Positions 1 to 7,826 of a stretch of 64,000 bases of DNA are shown here, in pieces. The notes under the pieces are model-generated. The model did not search any database. It saw only the letters and a program-made list of their open reading frames with translations, and was not told the origin of the DNA. The position numbers were made by a program, and so were the translations under genes. Each line of letters starts with the position of its first letter. Position 1 is the first letter of the stretch. The stretch spans positions 1,240,001 to 1,304,000 of the forward strand of contig NZ_CP014307.1 of assembly GCF_001557535.2 (NCBI RefSeq), given 5' to 3'. The DNA is from Burkholderia sp. PAMC 26561. Its GTDB lineage: Bacteria; Pseudomonadota; Gammaproteobacteria; Burkholderiales; Burkholderiaceae.

Positions 1-582
1 TCGGTGACGGGGCAGGTCGAGACCACCTTGCTGGACGGCGGCCGCCTCAACGACGGCCCCGGCCGGATTCCGCTGCAGCATTACACGTGTCACACGGCGT
101 TGACCGAAGCCGATGCGTCGATCCGCGAACTCGCGCATTCTGTATCGAAGATCGACTCGCCGGCGGCACTGATTGCGCTGGCTGAGAACATCGAAGGGAA
201 AGTGCAGTTCAAGGCGGGCGTGACAGCCGTCACGAGCACGGCGGCTGAAGCGCTGAAACTCGGCAACGGCGTGTGTCAGGATCACGCGCATCTCATGCTC
301 GCCTGCTGCCGCTCGCGTGGCGTGCCCGCGCGTTATGTGAGCGGTTACATCGATCCGGGCGATGTGCCGCATGCCGCAAGCCACGCGTGGGTGGATGTGT
401 GGCTCGACGACGTGTGGGTATCGGTGGATGTGACGCACGCCGCGTTCGCGAGCGGCCGATACTGCCGGCTCGCTGTTGCGCGCGACTACGAAGCCGCGGC
501 GCCGGTGCGCGGCTCGCGGGTGGGCGGCAAGGAAGAGCGCATGAGCGTGGATGTATCGGTGCAGGCAATGGCCGATCAGTAA
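1..582 (+). CDS. Transglutaminase-like cysteine protease-fold protein (5' end cut by window)
   Basis: The reading frame is open from the first base, so the N-terminus lies outside the window; about 193 residues remain. The visible part is the core of a transglutaminase-like domain: a catalytic Cys in GNGVCQDHAH, a His in ASHAWVDVW and an Asp in VSVDVTH, in the usual Cys-His-Asp order. It is followed 164 bp downstream by an Anbu proteasome-like gene. In many proteobacteria these two families sit together with an alpha-E protein and a circularly permuted ATP-grasp protein, a cluster thought to make and process a peptide-like product. The partners would be upstream of the window. Substrate unknown. 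Confidence 0.85.
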   Translation, partial: SVTGQVETTLLDGGRLNDGPGRIPLQHYTCHTALTEADASIRELAHSVSKIDSPAALIALAENIEGKVQFKAGVTAVTSTAAEALKLGNGVCQDHAHLMLACCRSRGVPARYVSGYIDPGDVPHAASHAWVDVWLDDVWVSVDVTHAAFASGRYCRLAVARDYEAAAPVRGSRVGGKEERMSVDVSVQAMADQ

Positions 583-745
583 CCAGGCGGCACCGTTGCT
601 TTTCGCTCAAGTGCACGCCGGATTTGCCGATATGTTAAAAGTAAATGAACGGTGAGTTTCGGCACACGTTTTTCAGCACCTTTCTGGCCCGGTTCGGCGA
701 GAGCGCGCTTACAATACTGGTTTGCTTCTTTCAGGGATTCGACGG

Positions 746-1615
746 ATGACTTATTGCGTGGCAATGCGCGTTGACGAAGGACTGGTTTTCCTGTCCGATA
801 CACGCACGAACGCCGGGGTCGACCACGTCAGCGCGGCCCGCAAGATGGCGGTCTTCGAACAACCCGGCGATCGCGTCCTGGTGCTGCTTGCGGCCGGCAA
901 CCTGGCCTTGACGCAAGCTGTCATGCAGTTGTTGTCGGAACCGGCTCCTGAAGACAAGCTCACGCTCTACAACGCGCCTTCCATGGCGGATGCGGCAAGG
1001 CTCGTTGGCGAAGCCGTTCGCGAGGTCCACAGGCGGGACGCGGCGACGCTCGCGGAATTCAGTGTAGACTTCAATTGCAGCTTCATTCTTGGCGGACAGA
1101 TTCGCGGCGCGAACACGCGCCTGTTCATGATCTATTCGGCGGGCAATTTTGTTGAAGCGTCGCTGGTGAGCCCGTATTTCCAGATCGGCGAATCGAAATA
1201 TGGGAAGCCGATCATCGATCGCGTGATCACGCCCTCCACGCCGCTCGACGAAGTCGCCAAGTGCGCGCTGGTTTCGATGGATTCCACGTTGCGATCCAAT
1301 CTGTCGGTAGGCTTGCCGCTCGATCTGCTGGTCTACGAGAAAGACTCGCTGCAGGTAACGCGTTTTTCCACGCTCGATCACGACAACCAGTATTTCCAGA
1401 TGATCCACCGCACGTGGGGCGAACGCCTGCGGCAGATCTTCGGCGAGATTCCGAATCCCACATGGGCCGATCCGGCAAATGTGCCGCTGCGGGCGCGCGA
1501 GACGGTATCGAGCGTGCCGCGCGTGGTGCACGGCGACGCGTTGACGCAGCCGGATACATCGGCGCCGCCGTTCCAGACGCTGATGCAGCCGGATACCGGA
1601 CGATCTCAGCAGTAG
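746..1615 (+). CDS. Anbu-type proteasome-like peptidase
   Basis: This 289-residue protein begins MTYCVAMRVDEGLVFLSDTR, the N-terminal pattern of Anbu (ancestral beta-subunit) peptidases, relatives of HslV and 20S proteasome beta subunits. The Thr directly after the start Met would be the catalytic nucleophile. SDTRTNAG and an AARKM segment near residue 33 match the family core. I chose the start at 746 rather than a TTG or ATG further upstream because Anbu and HslV proteins expose Thr at position 2, and a GGGA-type ribosome site precedes it. The C-terminal 50 residues look disordered. The upstream transglutaminase-like gene is a typical partner. The biological substrate is not known. Confidence 0.88.
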   Translation: MTYCVAMRVDEGLVFLSDTRTNAGVDHVSAARKMAVFEQPGDRVLVLLAAGNLALTQAVMQLLSEPAPEDKLTLYNAPSMADAARLVGEAVREVHRRDAATLAEFSVDFNCSFILGGQIRGANTRLFMIYSAGNFVEASLVSPYFQIGESKYGKPIIDRVITPSTPLDEVAKCALVSMDSTLRSNLSVGLPLDLLVYEKDSLQVTRFSTLDHDNQYFQMIHRTWGERLRQIFGEIPNPTWADPANVPLRARETVSSVPRVVHGDALTQPDTSAPPFQTLMQPDTGRSQQ

Positions 1616-1638
1616 GTTTTCCGCCGGATGCCGACACG

Positions 1639-1674
1639 AAAAAAGCCCGCTGTCGAAAGACGGCGGGCTTTTTG
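1639..1674. terminator. Intrinsic terminator after Anbu gene
   Basis: GCCCGC-TGTC, a GAAA tetraloop, then GACG-GCGGGC form a near-perfect stem (one T-G wobble). A-tract on the left and T-tract on the right mean it could work in both directions; on the plus strand it ends the Anbu transcript. Confidence 0.85.
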
Positions 1675-1706
1675 CTCGATGGTCGTCACGTCTTGACGGT
1701 GGCAGA

Positions 1707-1742
1707 TAAAAAAACAGCCATCGACCTGTAGCCGATGGCTGT
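1707..1742 (-). terminator. Intrinsic terminator of the porin gene
   Basis: Perfect 10-bp arms ACAGCCATCG (1714-1723) and CGATGGCTGT (1733-1742), followed on the minus strand by a run of seven U. It lies 37 bp past the porin stop codon. Confidence 0.85.
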
Positions 1743-1779
1743 TTCTGAACCGAAGCCGTAATCGGCTTCGAATCCAGCT

Positions 1780-2940
1780 TTAGAACTTGTGACGAATACC
1801 GACGATCACGAGTTCCTGGGTGCTCGTACCAGCGTAGCCGTACGAACCGATCGAAGCTTGTGCCGACTGATTGACGCGAACTCCGTCTGAAGTGTACGTA
1901 GCTTGCGTACCGCTTGCGTGCTGATAAGCCGCAACCGCGTAGAAGTCCGTGCGCTTCGAAACCGAGTAGTCCGCGCCCAGCGAAGCCTGATGGTACTTGG
2001 CCGACGTATCGCCGTTCGCCTTTTCGTACGTGTAGCCTGCGCCCACCAGCAGAGCCGGGGTAGCCTGGAAGTTCACGAACGCGTTGCCGATGTTGTACTT
2101 CTGCGTCGACGTGTATGCCGAGAAACCGTCCGGTGCGTACTGCGCATTGCTGTACGACGCGCCGACCGTTACCGGGCCGATTGCGTATTGAGCAGCAGCG
2201 CGAGCGATACCGATCGAGTGTGCCGTGGTATAGCCGTTGTTGATCGGGCCATTGAACAGCGAATCCGACGACGGGCTGTTCCATGCCGGACCGCGACCGC
2301 CGCTCGGGTTGCTCGAGTAGAAGTAACCAGCAGCCAAGCCCAACGGGCCGTTGTTATACGCAACGGCGCCCGACCACGTCTGGCCTTGACCGGTCGTGCC
2401 AGCCAGGTTGCTGAAGCCATACAAACCTTCGAACTGCAGGCCGGCCCAGTTCGGCGACACGTACTTGACAGCGTTCGACACACGCAAGCTGTTGTCGTAG
2501 TTGTCTACGTCGCCCGGGGATGCAAACGGCGAACCGAAGTAGTTATCAGCCGTGATGGCTTGGACCATGTCGACCAGCGGATCGTATTGACGACCGATCG
2601 TGACCGTACCGTATTGGTCGGCGGTCAAACCAACGAACGCCTGACGACCGAATTCGCGGCCGCCCTGGTTCAGACGGCCAGTGCCGACGTCAAAGCCGCT
2701 TTCCAACTGGAAAATCGCCTTCAGGCCGCCACCCAGGTCTTCCTGACCCTTCAAGCCCCAACGATCGCCCGACAGGTTGCCGTTGATCATGCCGACCAGT
2801 TTCTGATCTCCAGTCTGGTTGTGCACATAGCCGATGCCCGAGTCGATCACGCCGTACAGCGTCACGCTATTTTGCGCTTGGGCTGCGCCAGCTGCGCCGA
2901 GCAGTGCCAGCGAAAGGGAAGTCAGTGCGAAACGTTTCAT
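1780..2940 (-). CDS. Gram-negative general porin (outer membrane beta-barrel)
   Basis: A 386-residue trimeric porin of the Burkholderia/Neisseria type (Porin_4 family) that would let small hydrophilic solutes cross the outer membrane. Residues 1-22 are a signal peptide ending AAQA; the mature chain begins QNSVTLYGVIDSGIGY, the typical first beta strand. Later strands such as RWGLKGQEDLGGGLKAIFQL and the final VIVGIRHKF, with terminal Phe for BAM recognition, match the family. The start at 2940 has GGAGAA seven bases upstream; an in-frame upstream extension would destroy the signal peptide. It is a single-gene unit with its own terminator and a long upstream region. Confidence 0.95.
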   Translation of the reverse strand: MKRFALTSLSLALLGAAGAAQAQNSVTLYGVIDSGIGYVHNQTGDQKLVGMINGNLSGDRWGLKGQEDLGGGLKAIFQLESGFDVGTGRLNQGGREFGRQAFVGLTADQYGTVTIGRQYDPLVDMVQAITADNYFGSPFASPGDVDNYDNSLRVSNAVKYVSPNWAGLQFEGLYGFSNLAGTTGQGQTWSGAVAYNNGPLGLAAGYFYSSNPSGGRGPAWNSPSSDSLFNGPINNGYTTAHSIGIARAAAQYAIGPVTVGASYSNAQYAPDGFSAYTSTQKYNIGNAFVNFQATPALLVGAGYTYEKANGDTSAKYHQASLGADYSVSKRTDFYAVAAYQHASGTQATYTSDGVRVNQSAQASIGSYGYAGTSTQELVIVGIRHKF

Positions 2941-3299
2941 CGAGTTCTCCACGCGAAGATTTAAATTCGTTGTTGCCGGCGCAGAGAATAACGCAGCGTT
3001 ACAACAGTGAAGAACCAGAAAATAAAACGTGTCTCGAAAATCAGACACTTTGCGCGTTGAACAGGAAGAAGCATTGCAGTCAAGCCTGTCAAGGGCTTAG
3101 CGCGGGATTCATCTATTGAAATAAGCGGGACTGGACTTTCCTGCGAAAGTTCCCGTTAATGAATGGCCGGTAGAAGTCGGTCCAAATCTTTATTAGTTTT
3201 TTACTAATTCAGCGTTATAGCAATACGTTATGGCGTATTACTCGATACAGCCTTTTTGAAGAAAGCCGGCACCGCAGAACGATGCCGGGCATTGCCCCT
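2941..3299. other. Intergenic region upstream of porin
   Basis: This 359-bp stretch carries the porin ribosome site and presumably its promoter, plus the terminator of the next minus-strand gene at its right end. It is AT-rich around 3180-3240. I see no gene and no clear palindromic operator. Confidence 0.5.
3258..3290 (-). terminator. Probable terminator of the YihY-family gene
   Basis: On the minus strand CCGGCATCG, loop TTCTG, CGGTGCCGG form a 9-bp stem (one T-G pair), followed by CTTTCTTC, a weak U-rich tail. It begins about 12 bases past the stop codon. Confidence 0.55.
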
Positions 3300-4601
3300 T
3301 TAGTCCATGCGCGGCGGCTGATCCCGCCCCGACAGCAGCGCGAGCGCAATGCCTGCCCCACCCGCGAGCAGCACGGCGCGCCACGGATGACGCCGCACTA
3401 GGTCATTCGCCCGCACCGCCTTCCTGCCGCAACCAAGCATGGCTTGCGCCGTCGCTCTGGTGGCGGTCGTTTCCGCTTTGGCGAGCTTACGGCTGAGCGT
3501 GAGTGCCGTACTCAACGCCGAGACCTTTTTCCGTGCTTGCTGCGTGAGCTTCTGCGAGCGCTCGGCACGCTGTTCTATCGACGTACGCGCCGCGCCAGCT
3601 GTGAGCGCAGCGCTGTGGGATTCGACGACAGATGCATCCGTGGAGCGTCCGCTGATAGTGGACCCCGCAAGCATCGATCCGATCTTGGCGCGGCTGCCGG
3701 GCGGAACACGGCCGCTTTGCTGGCCCCATGCGCCGCGCGGATCATGAAGGCGTGCGCGCGCAGCAGAGAATTCCGCGCCAAGCAGCAACACCGCCGCCGA
3801 GAAGTACAGCCACATCAGCAATACCGCGAGCGAACCCGCTGCCCCAAACGAATTGGCCGTACCGGCATGGGTCAGGTAAAACGCGAACAATTTCTTGCCG
3901 ACAGAAAACAGGATGGCCGCGACCAGGCCGCCTACCAGCGCGTCGCGCCACTGCACGCGGGCATCGGGCAGGAATTTCAGCAGGGCGCCGAACGCCATGG
4001 ACAAGATGACAAGACCCACGCCAAGCTGAACAATGTCGCCGATGATCACGAACGACGAATCGCCCCACAGCCATTTGCCGACGGCCTGGATGGCGGTATC
4101 GAGCACGAGCGACACGATCAGCAGGAAAGCCACGCCCAGTACGAGGCCGAACGAGATCAGCCGGACGCGCACCAACGCAAAGACGCTTGACCTTTGCTCT
4201 CCGGCGAGCGGCCAGACAAGATTCAGTGCTGTATTGAGCGATGAAAATGTCGCTGATGCACCCACCGCCAGCAGCACGAATGAGATGACGGCCGCGATCC
4301 CGGTTCCGCCGCTGCGATGCGCATTTTCAACAATGCTTTGCACGCTTGCTGCGGCCTGATCGCCCAGCATGCCGTTGACCTGGTGGAACAACTGGCCGCG
4401 CGCCGCTTCGGCGCCGAATACCCAGCCGGCGACTGCGATCACCATGACCAGCGTGGGAGCGAGCGAAAACGCGGAGTAGAACGCGATGCTTGCTGCCATT
4501 GCCGCGCACCGGTCCTCGCCGAATTTCTTGAGGGCGCCCATGACCCAGGATGCATCCTTCTTAACGACAGCCTGGAGTTTCTCGGTCGACAACGTGCTCA
4601 T
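3300..4601 (-). CDS. YihY/virulence factor BrkB family inner-membrane protein with extended C-terminal tail
   Basis: This 433-residue protein has the YihY/BrkB domain in residues ~20-300: an N-terminal segment with MAASIAFYSAFSLAPTLVMVIAVAGW, six hydrophobic spans, and the conserved LLMWLYFSAAVLLLGAEFSAA near the end of the domain. The family is of uncertain function; it is not RNase BN. The start at 4601 has GAGG upstream. Unusually, about 110 further residues follow: a polar helical stretch rich in Ala, Lys and Arg, then RRHPWRAVLLAGGAGIALAL, a short hydrophobic segment resembling the C-terminal anchor of ElaB/YqjD (DUF883) proteins. The tail may tether or associate with ribosomes or the membrane; that is inference. 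Confidence 0.88.
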   Translation of the reverse strand: MSTLSTEKLQAVVKKDASWVMGALKKFGEDRCAAMAASIAFYSAFSLAPTLVMVIAVAGWVFGAEAARGQLFHQVNGMLGDQAAASVQSIVENAHRSGGTGIAAVISFVLLAVGASATFSSLNTALNLVWPLAGEQRSSVFALVRVRLISFGLVLGVAFLLIVSLVLDTAIQAVGKWLWGDSSFVIIGDIVQLGVGLVILSMAFGALLKFLPDARVQWRDALVGGLVAAILFSVGKKLFAFYLTHAGTANSFGAAGSLAVLLMWLYFSAAVLLLGAEFSAARARLHDPRGAWGQQSGRVPPGSRAKIGSMLAGSTISGRSTDASVVESHSAALTAGAARTSIEQRAERSQKLTQQARKKVSALSTALTLSRKLAKAETTATRATAQAMLGCGRKAVRANDLVRRHPWRAVLLAGGAGIALALLSGRDQPPRMD

Positions 4602-4935
4602 GGCAGCCTCAAATTCGTTTAGCGGTAAGTTCTGACGGTTTGTAATGCCACGAAGCACGATGCGTTCCACGGTATCGACGCGGAGAGCGCCTAAGCCGGG
4701 AGGGCGTAACCAATCAAGCATCGGCTAACAGGAGGGGTGTTGGCAATGGTAAAGCGGATGCATCGGCCATTCGGTCGAGTGCAGCGCCATCTTTCAAATC
4801 GGAGTGTCCAATCGAGGCAGTCGACCGCTTACGCGGTTTCGTCGACCATGACTGTTGGATGGCGGAAGAGAAACGCGCACGTATGTCTCTTTTTATTAGA
4901 TGATTGCGGCGTTTTTCAGGCAAACCTGCTGAAGG
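4602..4935. other. Intergenic region between YihY-family gene and nasS
   Basis: 334 bp with no convincing gene. It should hold the promoter of the YihY-family gene and the 3' end of the cobA-nasT-nasS transcript. No strong terminator hairpin with a U tract follows nasS. Confidence 0.4.
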
Positions 4936-6078
4936 CTACGCGCGTAAATCAAATCCATCGAGATAAGCGGCCGGATCTTGCCCATCCCACATTTGGCCAT
5001 CGATAAGAACATCGGCGCGTAGTTCTTCGGGTACGCGCACTTCCATCAACGCAGCCGCCTCGCAATACAGCGCTGTCTCCGAGAGCGCGGCGGCGATCGC
5101 GGCATCGTCCTGATCGCCAGAGAGCATTCCCCATCGGCGGTATTGCGTGAGGAACCAGAGGCCATCCGAGGCGCGCGGATAATTCACGGCACCGTCGTCG
5201 AAAAAACTGACGCCCGGCGGCTGCACGGCGAACTGCGCCGGGTCGTAGTGGCCGAGCAGCCGTTGCTCGATCAGCGCTTGCGGCGCGTCGACCACATCGG
5301 GTGCCGCGAGCCACGCTGAAATATCCATACGATGCTTCGGGTAATCGAGCCATCGGCAAGCTTCCAGCATGGTCTGGATCAGCGCGCGCGATGTGTTCGG
5401 GTTTTGCGCCACAAAATCGCGGCGGCTCGCGAGCACTTTCTCCGGATGCTCCGGCCAGATCTGGCTCGTGACCGCGACCGTTTTGCCCGCGCCGCGCGCT
5501 TCGGCCACGGCGTTCCAGGGCTCGCCGACACACAGGCCGTCGAGTTCTCCGTCAATCAGCGCGTCGACCATTTGCGGCGGCGGGATCACGACGCTGCGGA
5601 TATCGCGTATTGGATGCACGCCCTGAGACGCGAGCCAGTAGTAAAGCCACATGGCGTGGGTGCCGGTCGGGAAAGTCTGCGCAAACACTGGACGACGCCC
5701 TAGCGTGGCAAGCGCGTCTTTCAGGTTGCCGTGCTGTTTCAACGCCGCGGTCAGCCGGTTCGACAACGTGATCGCCTGCCCGTTGCGATTCAGGACCATG
5801 AGCACGGCCATATCGCCCTGCGGTCCGCCGATACCCATTTGCACGCCGCACACGAGACCATATAGCGCATGCGCTGCATCGATCTCGCCCGAAAGCAGCT
5901 TGTCGCGCACCGCCGCCCACGACGGCTGCCTGCACAACTCGAGCGTCAGGCCATGACGATGACCAAACTCGAGGACCTTGGCGGCGACGAGCGGCGCAGC
6001 GTCGCTCAACGCCACGAAGCCGAGGCGTATATGCGTTTTCTCGGGCTTGCCGATGGAAGAGGGCGAGGAAATATTCAT
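4936..6078 (-). CDS. nasS: NasS, cytoplasmic nitrate/nitrite sensor (NrtA-like fold)
   Basis: A 380-residue protein related to the substrate-binding proteins of nitrate ABC transporters (NrtA/CmpA) but with no signal peptide: it begins MNISSPSSIGKPEKTHIRLGFVALSDAAPL. Conserved stretches include GDIAA-like SGEIDAAHAL and GGPQGDMAVLMVLNRNGQAI. In Azotobacter, Paracoccus and Pseudomonas, NasS binds nitrate or nitrite in the cytoplasm and releases the antiterminator NasT. It sits 11 bp downstream of nasT, consistent with that partnership and with translational coupling. No permease or ATPase genes accompany it, which argues against a transport role. Confidence 0.9.
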   Translation of the reverse strand: MNISSPSSIGKPEKTHIRLGFVALSDAAPLVAAKVLEFGHRHGLTLELCRQPSWAAVRDKLLSGEIDAAHALYGLVCGVQMGIGGPQGDMAVLMVLNRNGQAITLSNRLTAALKQHGNLKDALATLGRRPVFAQTFPTGTHAMWLYYWLASQGVHPIRDIRSVVIPPPQMVDALIDGELDGLCVGEPWNAVAEARGAGKTVAVTSQIWPEHPEKVLASRRDFVAQNPNTSRALIQTMLEACRWLDYPKHRMDISAWLAAPDVVDAPQALIEQRLLGHYDPAQFAVQPPGVSFFDDGAVNYPRASDGLWFLTQYRRWGMLSGDQDDAAIAAALSETALYCEAAALMEVRVPEELRADVLIDGQMWDGQDPAAYLDGFDLRA

Positions 6079-6089
6079 GTCGTTGCAGG

Positions 6090-6665
6090 CTACCCCAATA
6101 GATCAGCCATCGATACCAGTTGCCGGGCGACTTCAGCGAGCTTCATCCCCTGGTCCATCGCGCTTTTGCGTAGCAGGGCGTACGCGTCCTGCTCGGACAT
6201 CTTGCGCCGGTCCATCAGGAGGCGCTTGGCTTTGTCGATGAGCTTTCTGTCCGCGAGTTCCGTCTCGGCATCTGCCAGGCGTTTGAGTAATTGCACTTCG
6301 CGTGCGAAACGCGCGAGCGCGACCTCTAGAATCGGCGCGAGCTTTTCCGCTTCGAGCCCTTCCACGAGGTACGCGCTGACGCCGGCGCCGACGGCATCGC
6401 GGATCAGTTGCTGGTCGCCATCGTTGCTGAACATGAGGACCGGCCGCGGCGCGGTCTCGTTCATCACGGCGAGCTGCTCGAGTGTGTCGCGCGATGGCGA
6501 TTCTGTATCGATGATCACTACGTCCGGACGCTGCTCTTCCACCACTCTCGGCAAGGCCGCCGGGGTCGCGACTTCGGCGAGCATGTCATAACCCAGGCGT
6601 GCAAGTGCCTGGCGCAAATCGCCGATGGGTTTGTCAGTGTCGGTGACGAGAAGCACGCGAAGCAT
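6090..6665 (-). CDS. nasT: NasT, ANTAR-domain transcription antiterminator
   Basis: A 191-residue response-regulator-like protein. The N-terminal receiver-like domain (MLRVLLVTDTDKPIGDLRQA) has VVIIDTES in the third strand; the C-terminal ~60 residues are an ANTAR RNA-binding domain, with the characteristic LIDKAKRLLMDRRKMSEQDAYALLRKSAM. NasT binds paired hexaloop hairpins in leader RNA and prevents terminator formation; NasS holds it inactive without nitrate. Candidate target leaders lie 0.9-1.3 kb away (see 7512-7605 and 7827-7968), one of them on this gene's own transcript. A GTG 42 bp upstream could also start it, but neither start has a good ribosome site; I prefer the ATG because it aligns with the receiver fold. 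Confidence 0.9.
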   Translation of the reverse strand: MLRVLLVTDTDKPIGDLRQALARLGYDMLAEVATPAALPRVVEEQRPDVVIIDTESPSRDTLEQLAVMNETAPRPVLMFSNDGDQQLIRDAVGAGVSAYLVEGLEAEKLAPILEVALARFAREVQLLKRLADAETELADRKLIDKAKRLLMDRRKMSEQDAYALLRKSAMDQGMKLAEVARQLVSMADLLG

Positions 6666-6728
6666 GGGGCAAGTGCCGGTATTTTTATTCAGGAGCAGCG
6701 AAGGCACTTCAGGGGCAAATCGCGCAGA

Positions 6729-7484
6729 TCAAGCGGCGCGCTGGACATTGGGCGCCGGTTGTTCGACCCACTGCATGGCCTCGCCAATCGCGTTGCCTAT
6801 CAGAATCACGGCAGGGCTCGTCAAACCGGCTTCGGTTGCACCGATAGCCAGCCGATCCAGCGTCCCGAGCCATCGATGCTCTGCCGGCGTCCCTGCCCAC
6901 TGCACGACGGCCGCGGGCGTGGAAGCGGGCAACGCGCTCATGAGCGAAGCGCACAGGTTTTCGATGCGGGTCATGCCCATATAGATGACGAGCGTTGTTC
7001 CGGTCGCTGCGAGCGCGGTCCAGTTCGGCTCTCCGTGGTCCTGCTTGTGCGCGGTGACGAAGGTCACGCCCTGGCAATGCTCGCGATGCGTCAGCGATAC
7101 ACCCAGGCTCGCCGCCGCCGCAAAACCCGACGATATCCCGTTGATGATATCGACGGGAATTTGCGCACGTCGCAACGCCGCGAGCTCTTCGCCGGCACGG
7201 CCGAACAACAGCGCGTCGCCACCTTTCACGCGCACGACGTGCAGGCCCTTCAACGCATAACGCTGCATCAGCCGTTCGATGAAAGCCTGCGGCGTCGATT
7301 TGCATCCGCCGCGCTTGCCCACGCGAATCACGCGTGCGCGTGGCGCCAACGAGGCGATCCCGGGGTTAGCCAGATCGTCGAGCAAGACAATATCGGCGAG
7401 TGCGAGCGCTTTCGCGGCCTTAATGGTCAGCAGGTCGAGGTCGCCCGGGCCTGCGCTTAGCAAAGTAACCTTGCCGGTAGTCAT
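6729..7484 (-). CDS. cobA: Uroporphyrinogen-III C-methyltransferase
   Basis: This 251-residue SUMT transfers two methyl groups from SAM to uroporphyrinogen III to give precorrin-2, the precursor of siroheme needed by NirB. The tetrapyrrole methylase signature is visible: VTLLSAGPGDLDLLTIKAAK near residue 5, VRVKGGDALLFGRAGEE around residue 85, then GISSGFAAAASLGVSLTHR. The start at 7484 has AAAGGA ten bases upstream; a longer open frame runs into the leader RNA and terminator and is not a credible N-terminus. First gene of cobA-nasT-nasS. Monofunctional: no CysG-type dehydrogenase/chelatase domain, so those steps must be encoded elsewhere. Confidence 0.93.
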   Translation of the reverse strand: MTTGKVTLLSAGPGDLDLLTIKAAKALALADIVLLDDLANPGIASLAPRARVIRVGKRGGCKSTPQAFIERLMQRYALKGLHVVRVKGGDALLFGRAGEELAALRRAQIPVDIINGISSGFAAAASLGVSLTHREHCQGVTFVTAHKQDHGEPNWTALAATGTTLVIYMGMTRIENLCASLMSALPASTPAAVVQWAGTPAEHRWLGTLDRLAIGATEAGLTSPAVILIGNAIGEAMQWVEQPAPNVQRAA

Positions 7485-7511
7485 GATGATGATGTCCTTT
7501 GGCGGCGTTCC

Positions 7512-7557
7512 AAAACAAAACGGCATCCGCTCGTGCTTGTGCACGAAGGGACGCCGT
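7512..7557 (-). terminator. Leader attenuator terminator before cobA
   Basis: Long hairpin with arms at 7557-7548 and 7528-7521 plus an internal 6-bp stem (7546-7541 with 7536-7531, loop ACAA), then a TTTTGTTTT tract at 7520-7512. It lies before cobA, so it is a regulated attenuator rather than a gene-end terminator. Confidence 0.8.
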
Positions 7558-7605
7558 TGTCCTGGATCGCCGAAAGTAAGCGCAAGACGTCGTTGCCATG
7601 CGCTT
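7512..7605 (-). promoter_or_regulatory. cobA leader: two-hairpin ANTAR (NasT) target with intrinsic terminator
   Basis: Reading on the minus strand, hairpin P1 (7605 to 7578) has a 7-bp stem AAGCGCA/TGCGCTT, a T-T mismatch, then GGC/GTC closing the hexaloop AACGAC. After 15 bases comes P2 (7562 to 7549): GGAC, hexaloop AACGGC, GTCC. The P2 loop and 3' arm are also the 5' arm of a terminator: CGGCGTCC (7556-7549) pairs with GGATGCCG (7528-7521), with an inner TCGTGC/GCACGA stem, followed by TTTTGTTTT. Both loops have A at position 1 and G at position 4, the known ANTAR-target rule. P2 and terminator are mutually exclusive, the expected antitermination switch. Confidence 0.82.
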
Positions 7606-7614
7606 GAACGTAAA

Positions 7615-7631
7615 TGCAATAAGCAGGCCAA
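7615..7631 (-). promoter_or_regulatory. Sigma-54 promoter for cobA-nasT-nasS
   Basis: On the minus strand TTGGCCTGCTTATTGCA has GG and GC separated by exactly ten bases, the diagnostic -24/-12 spacing, with good matches to TTGG and TTGCA. The predicted start of transcription is near 7604, at the first base or two of the P1 leader hairpin. Confidence 0.78.
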
Positions 7632-7673
7632 CACGCGCAAGCAAGCACGGACGTGAACGCCATTCGTCTGCTC

Positions 7674-7709
7674 GCACGTGTGCAGTGCTGCAGCGCACCG
7701 TAGCTGTGC
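7674..7709. promoter_or_regulatory. Pair of NtrC-like enhancer dyads shared by both nitrate operons
   Basis: GCACGTGTGCAGTGC (7674-7688) and GCACCGTAGCTGTGC (7695-7709) each match the NtrC consensus GCACY-N5-RGTGC with one mismatch. Their centres are 21 bp apart, two helical turns, so dimers would sit on one face. They lie about 77-98 bp upstream of the predicted cobA start site and 120-141 bp upstream of the predicted transporter start site, normal enhancer distances. Confidence 0.65.
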
Positions 7710-7795
7710 TTTGCTGCATCAAAAAGCATCGGCACTCATTCCGTGAATTGACGACAAACCCCGTAGAGCCCCGTACTGCCGTATCCGAGCCCGCA

Positions 7796-7810
7796 TGGCA
7801 TACACCTTGC
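7796..7810 (+). promoter_or_regulatory. Sigma-54 promoter for the nitrate transporter-nirBD-nas operon
   Basis: TGGCATACACCTTGC has GG-N10-GC spacing and matches TGGCA...TTGC. The predicted start of transcription is near 7822, five bases before the P1 leader hairpin, leaving a leader of about 158 bases. Confidence 0.78.
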
Positions 7811-7826
7811 GTTCGATATCGCCAAC

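Noticed and set aside
731..2284. Long minus-strand frame of about 517 codons opposite the Anbu and porin genes
   Set aside because: It runs antisense to a clear Anbu gene and through two terminators; the Arg/His-rich translation is typical of a shadow frame in GC-rich DNA.
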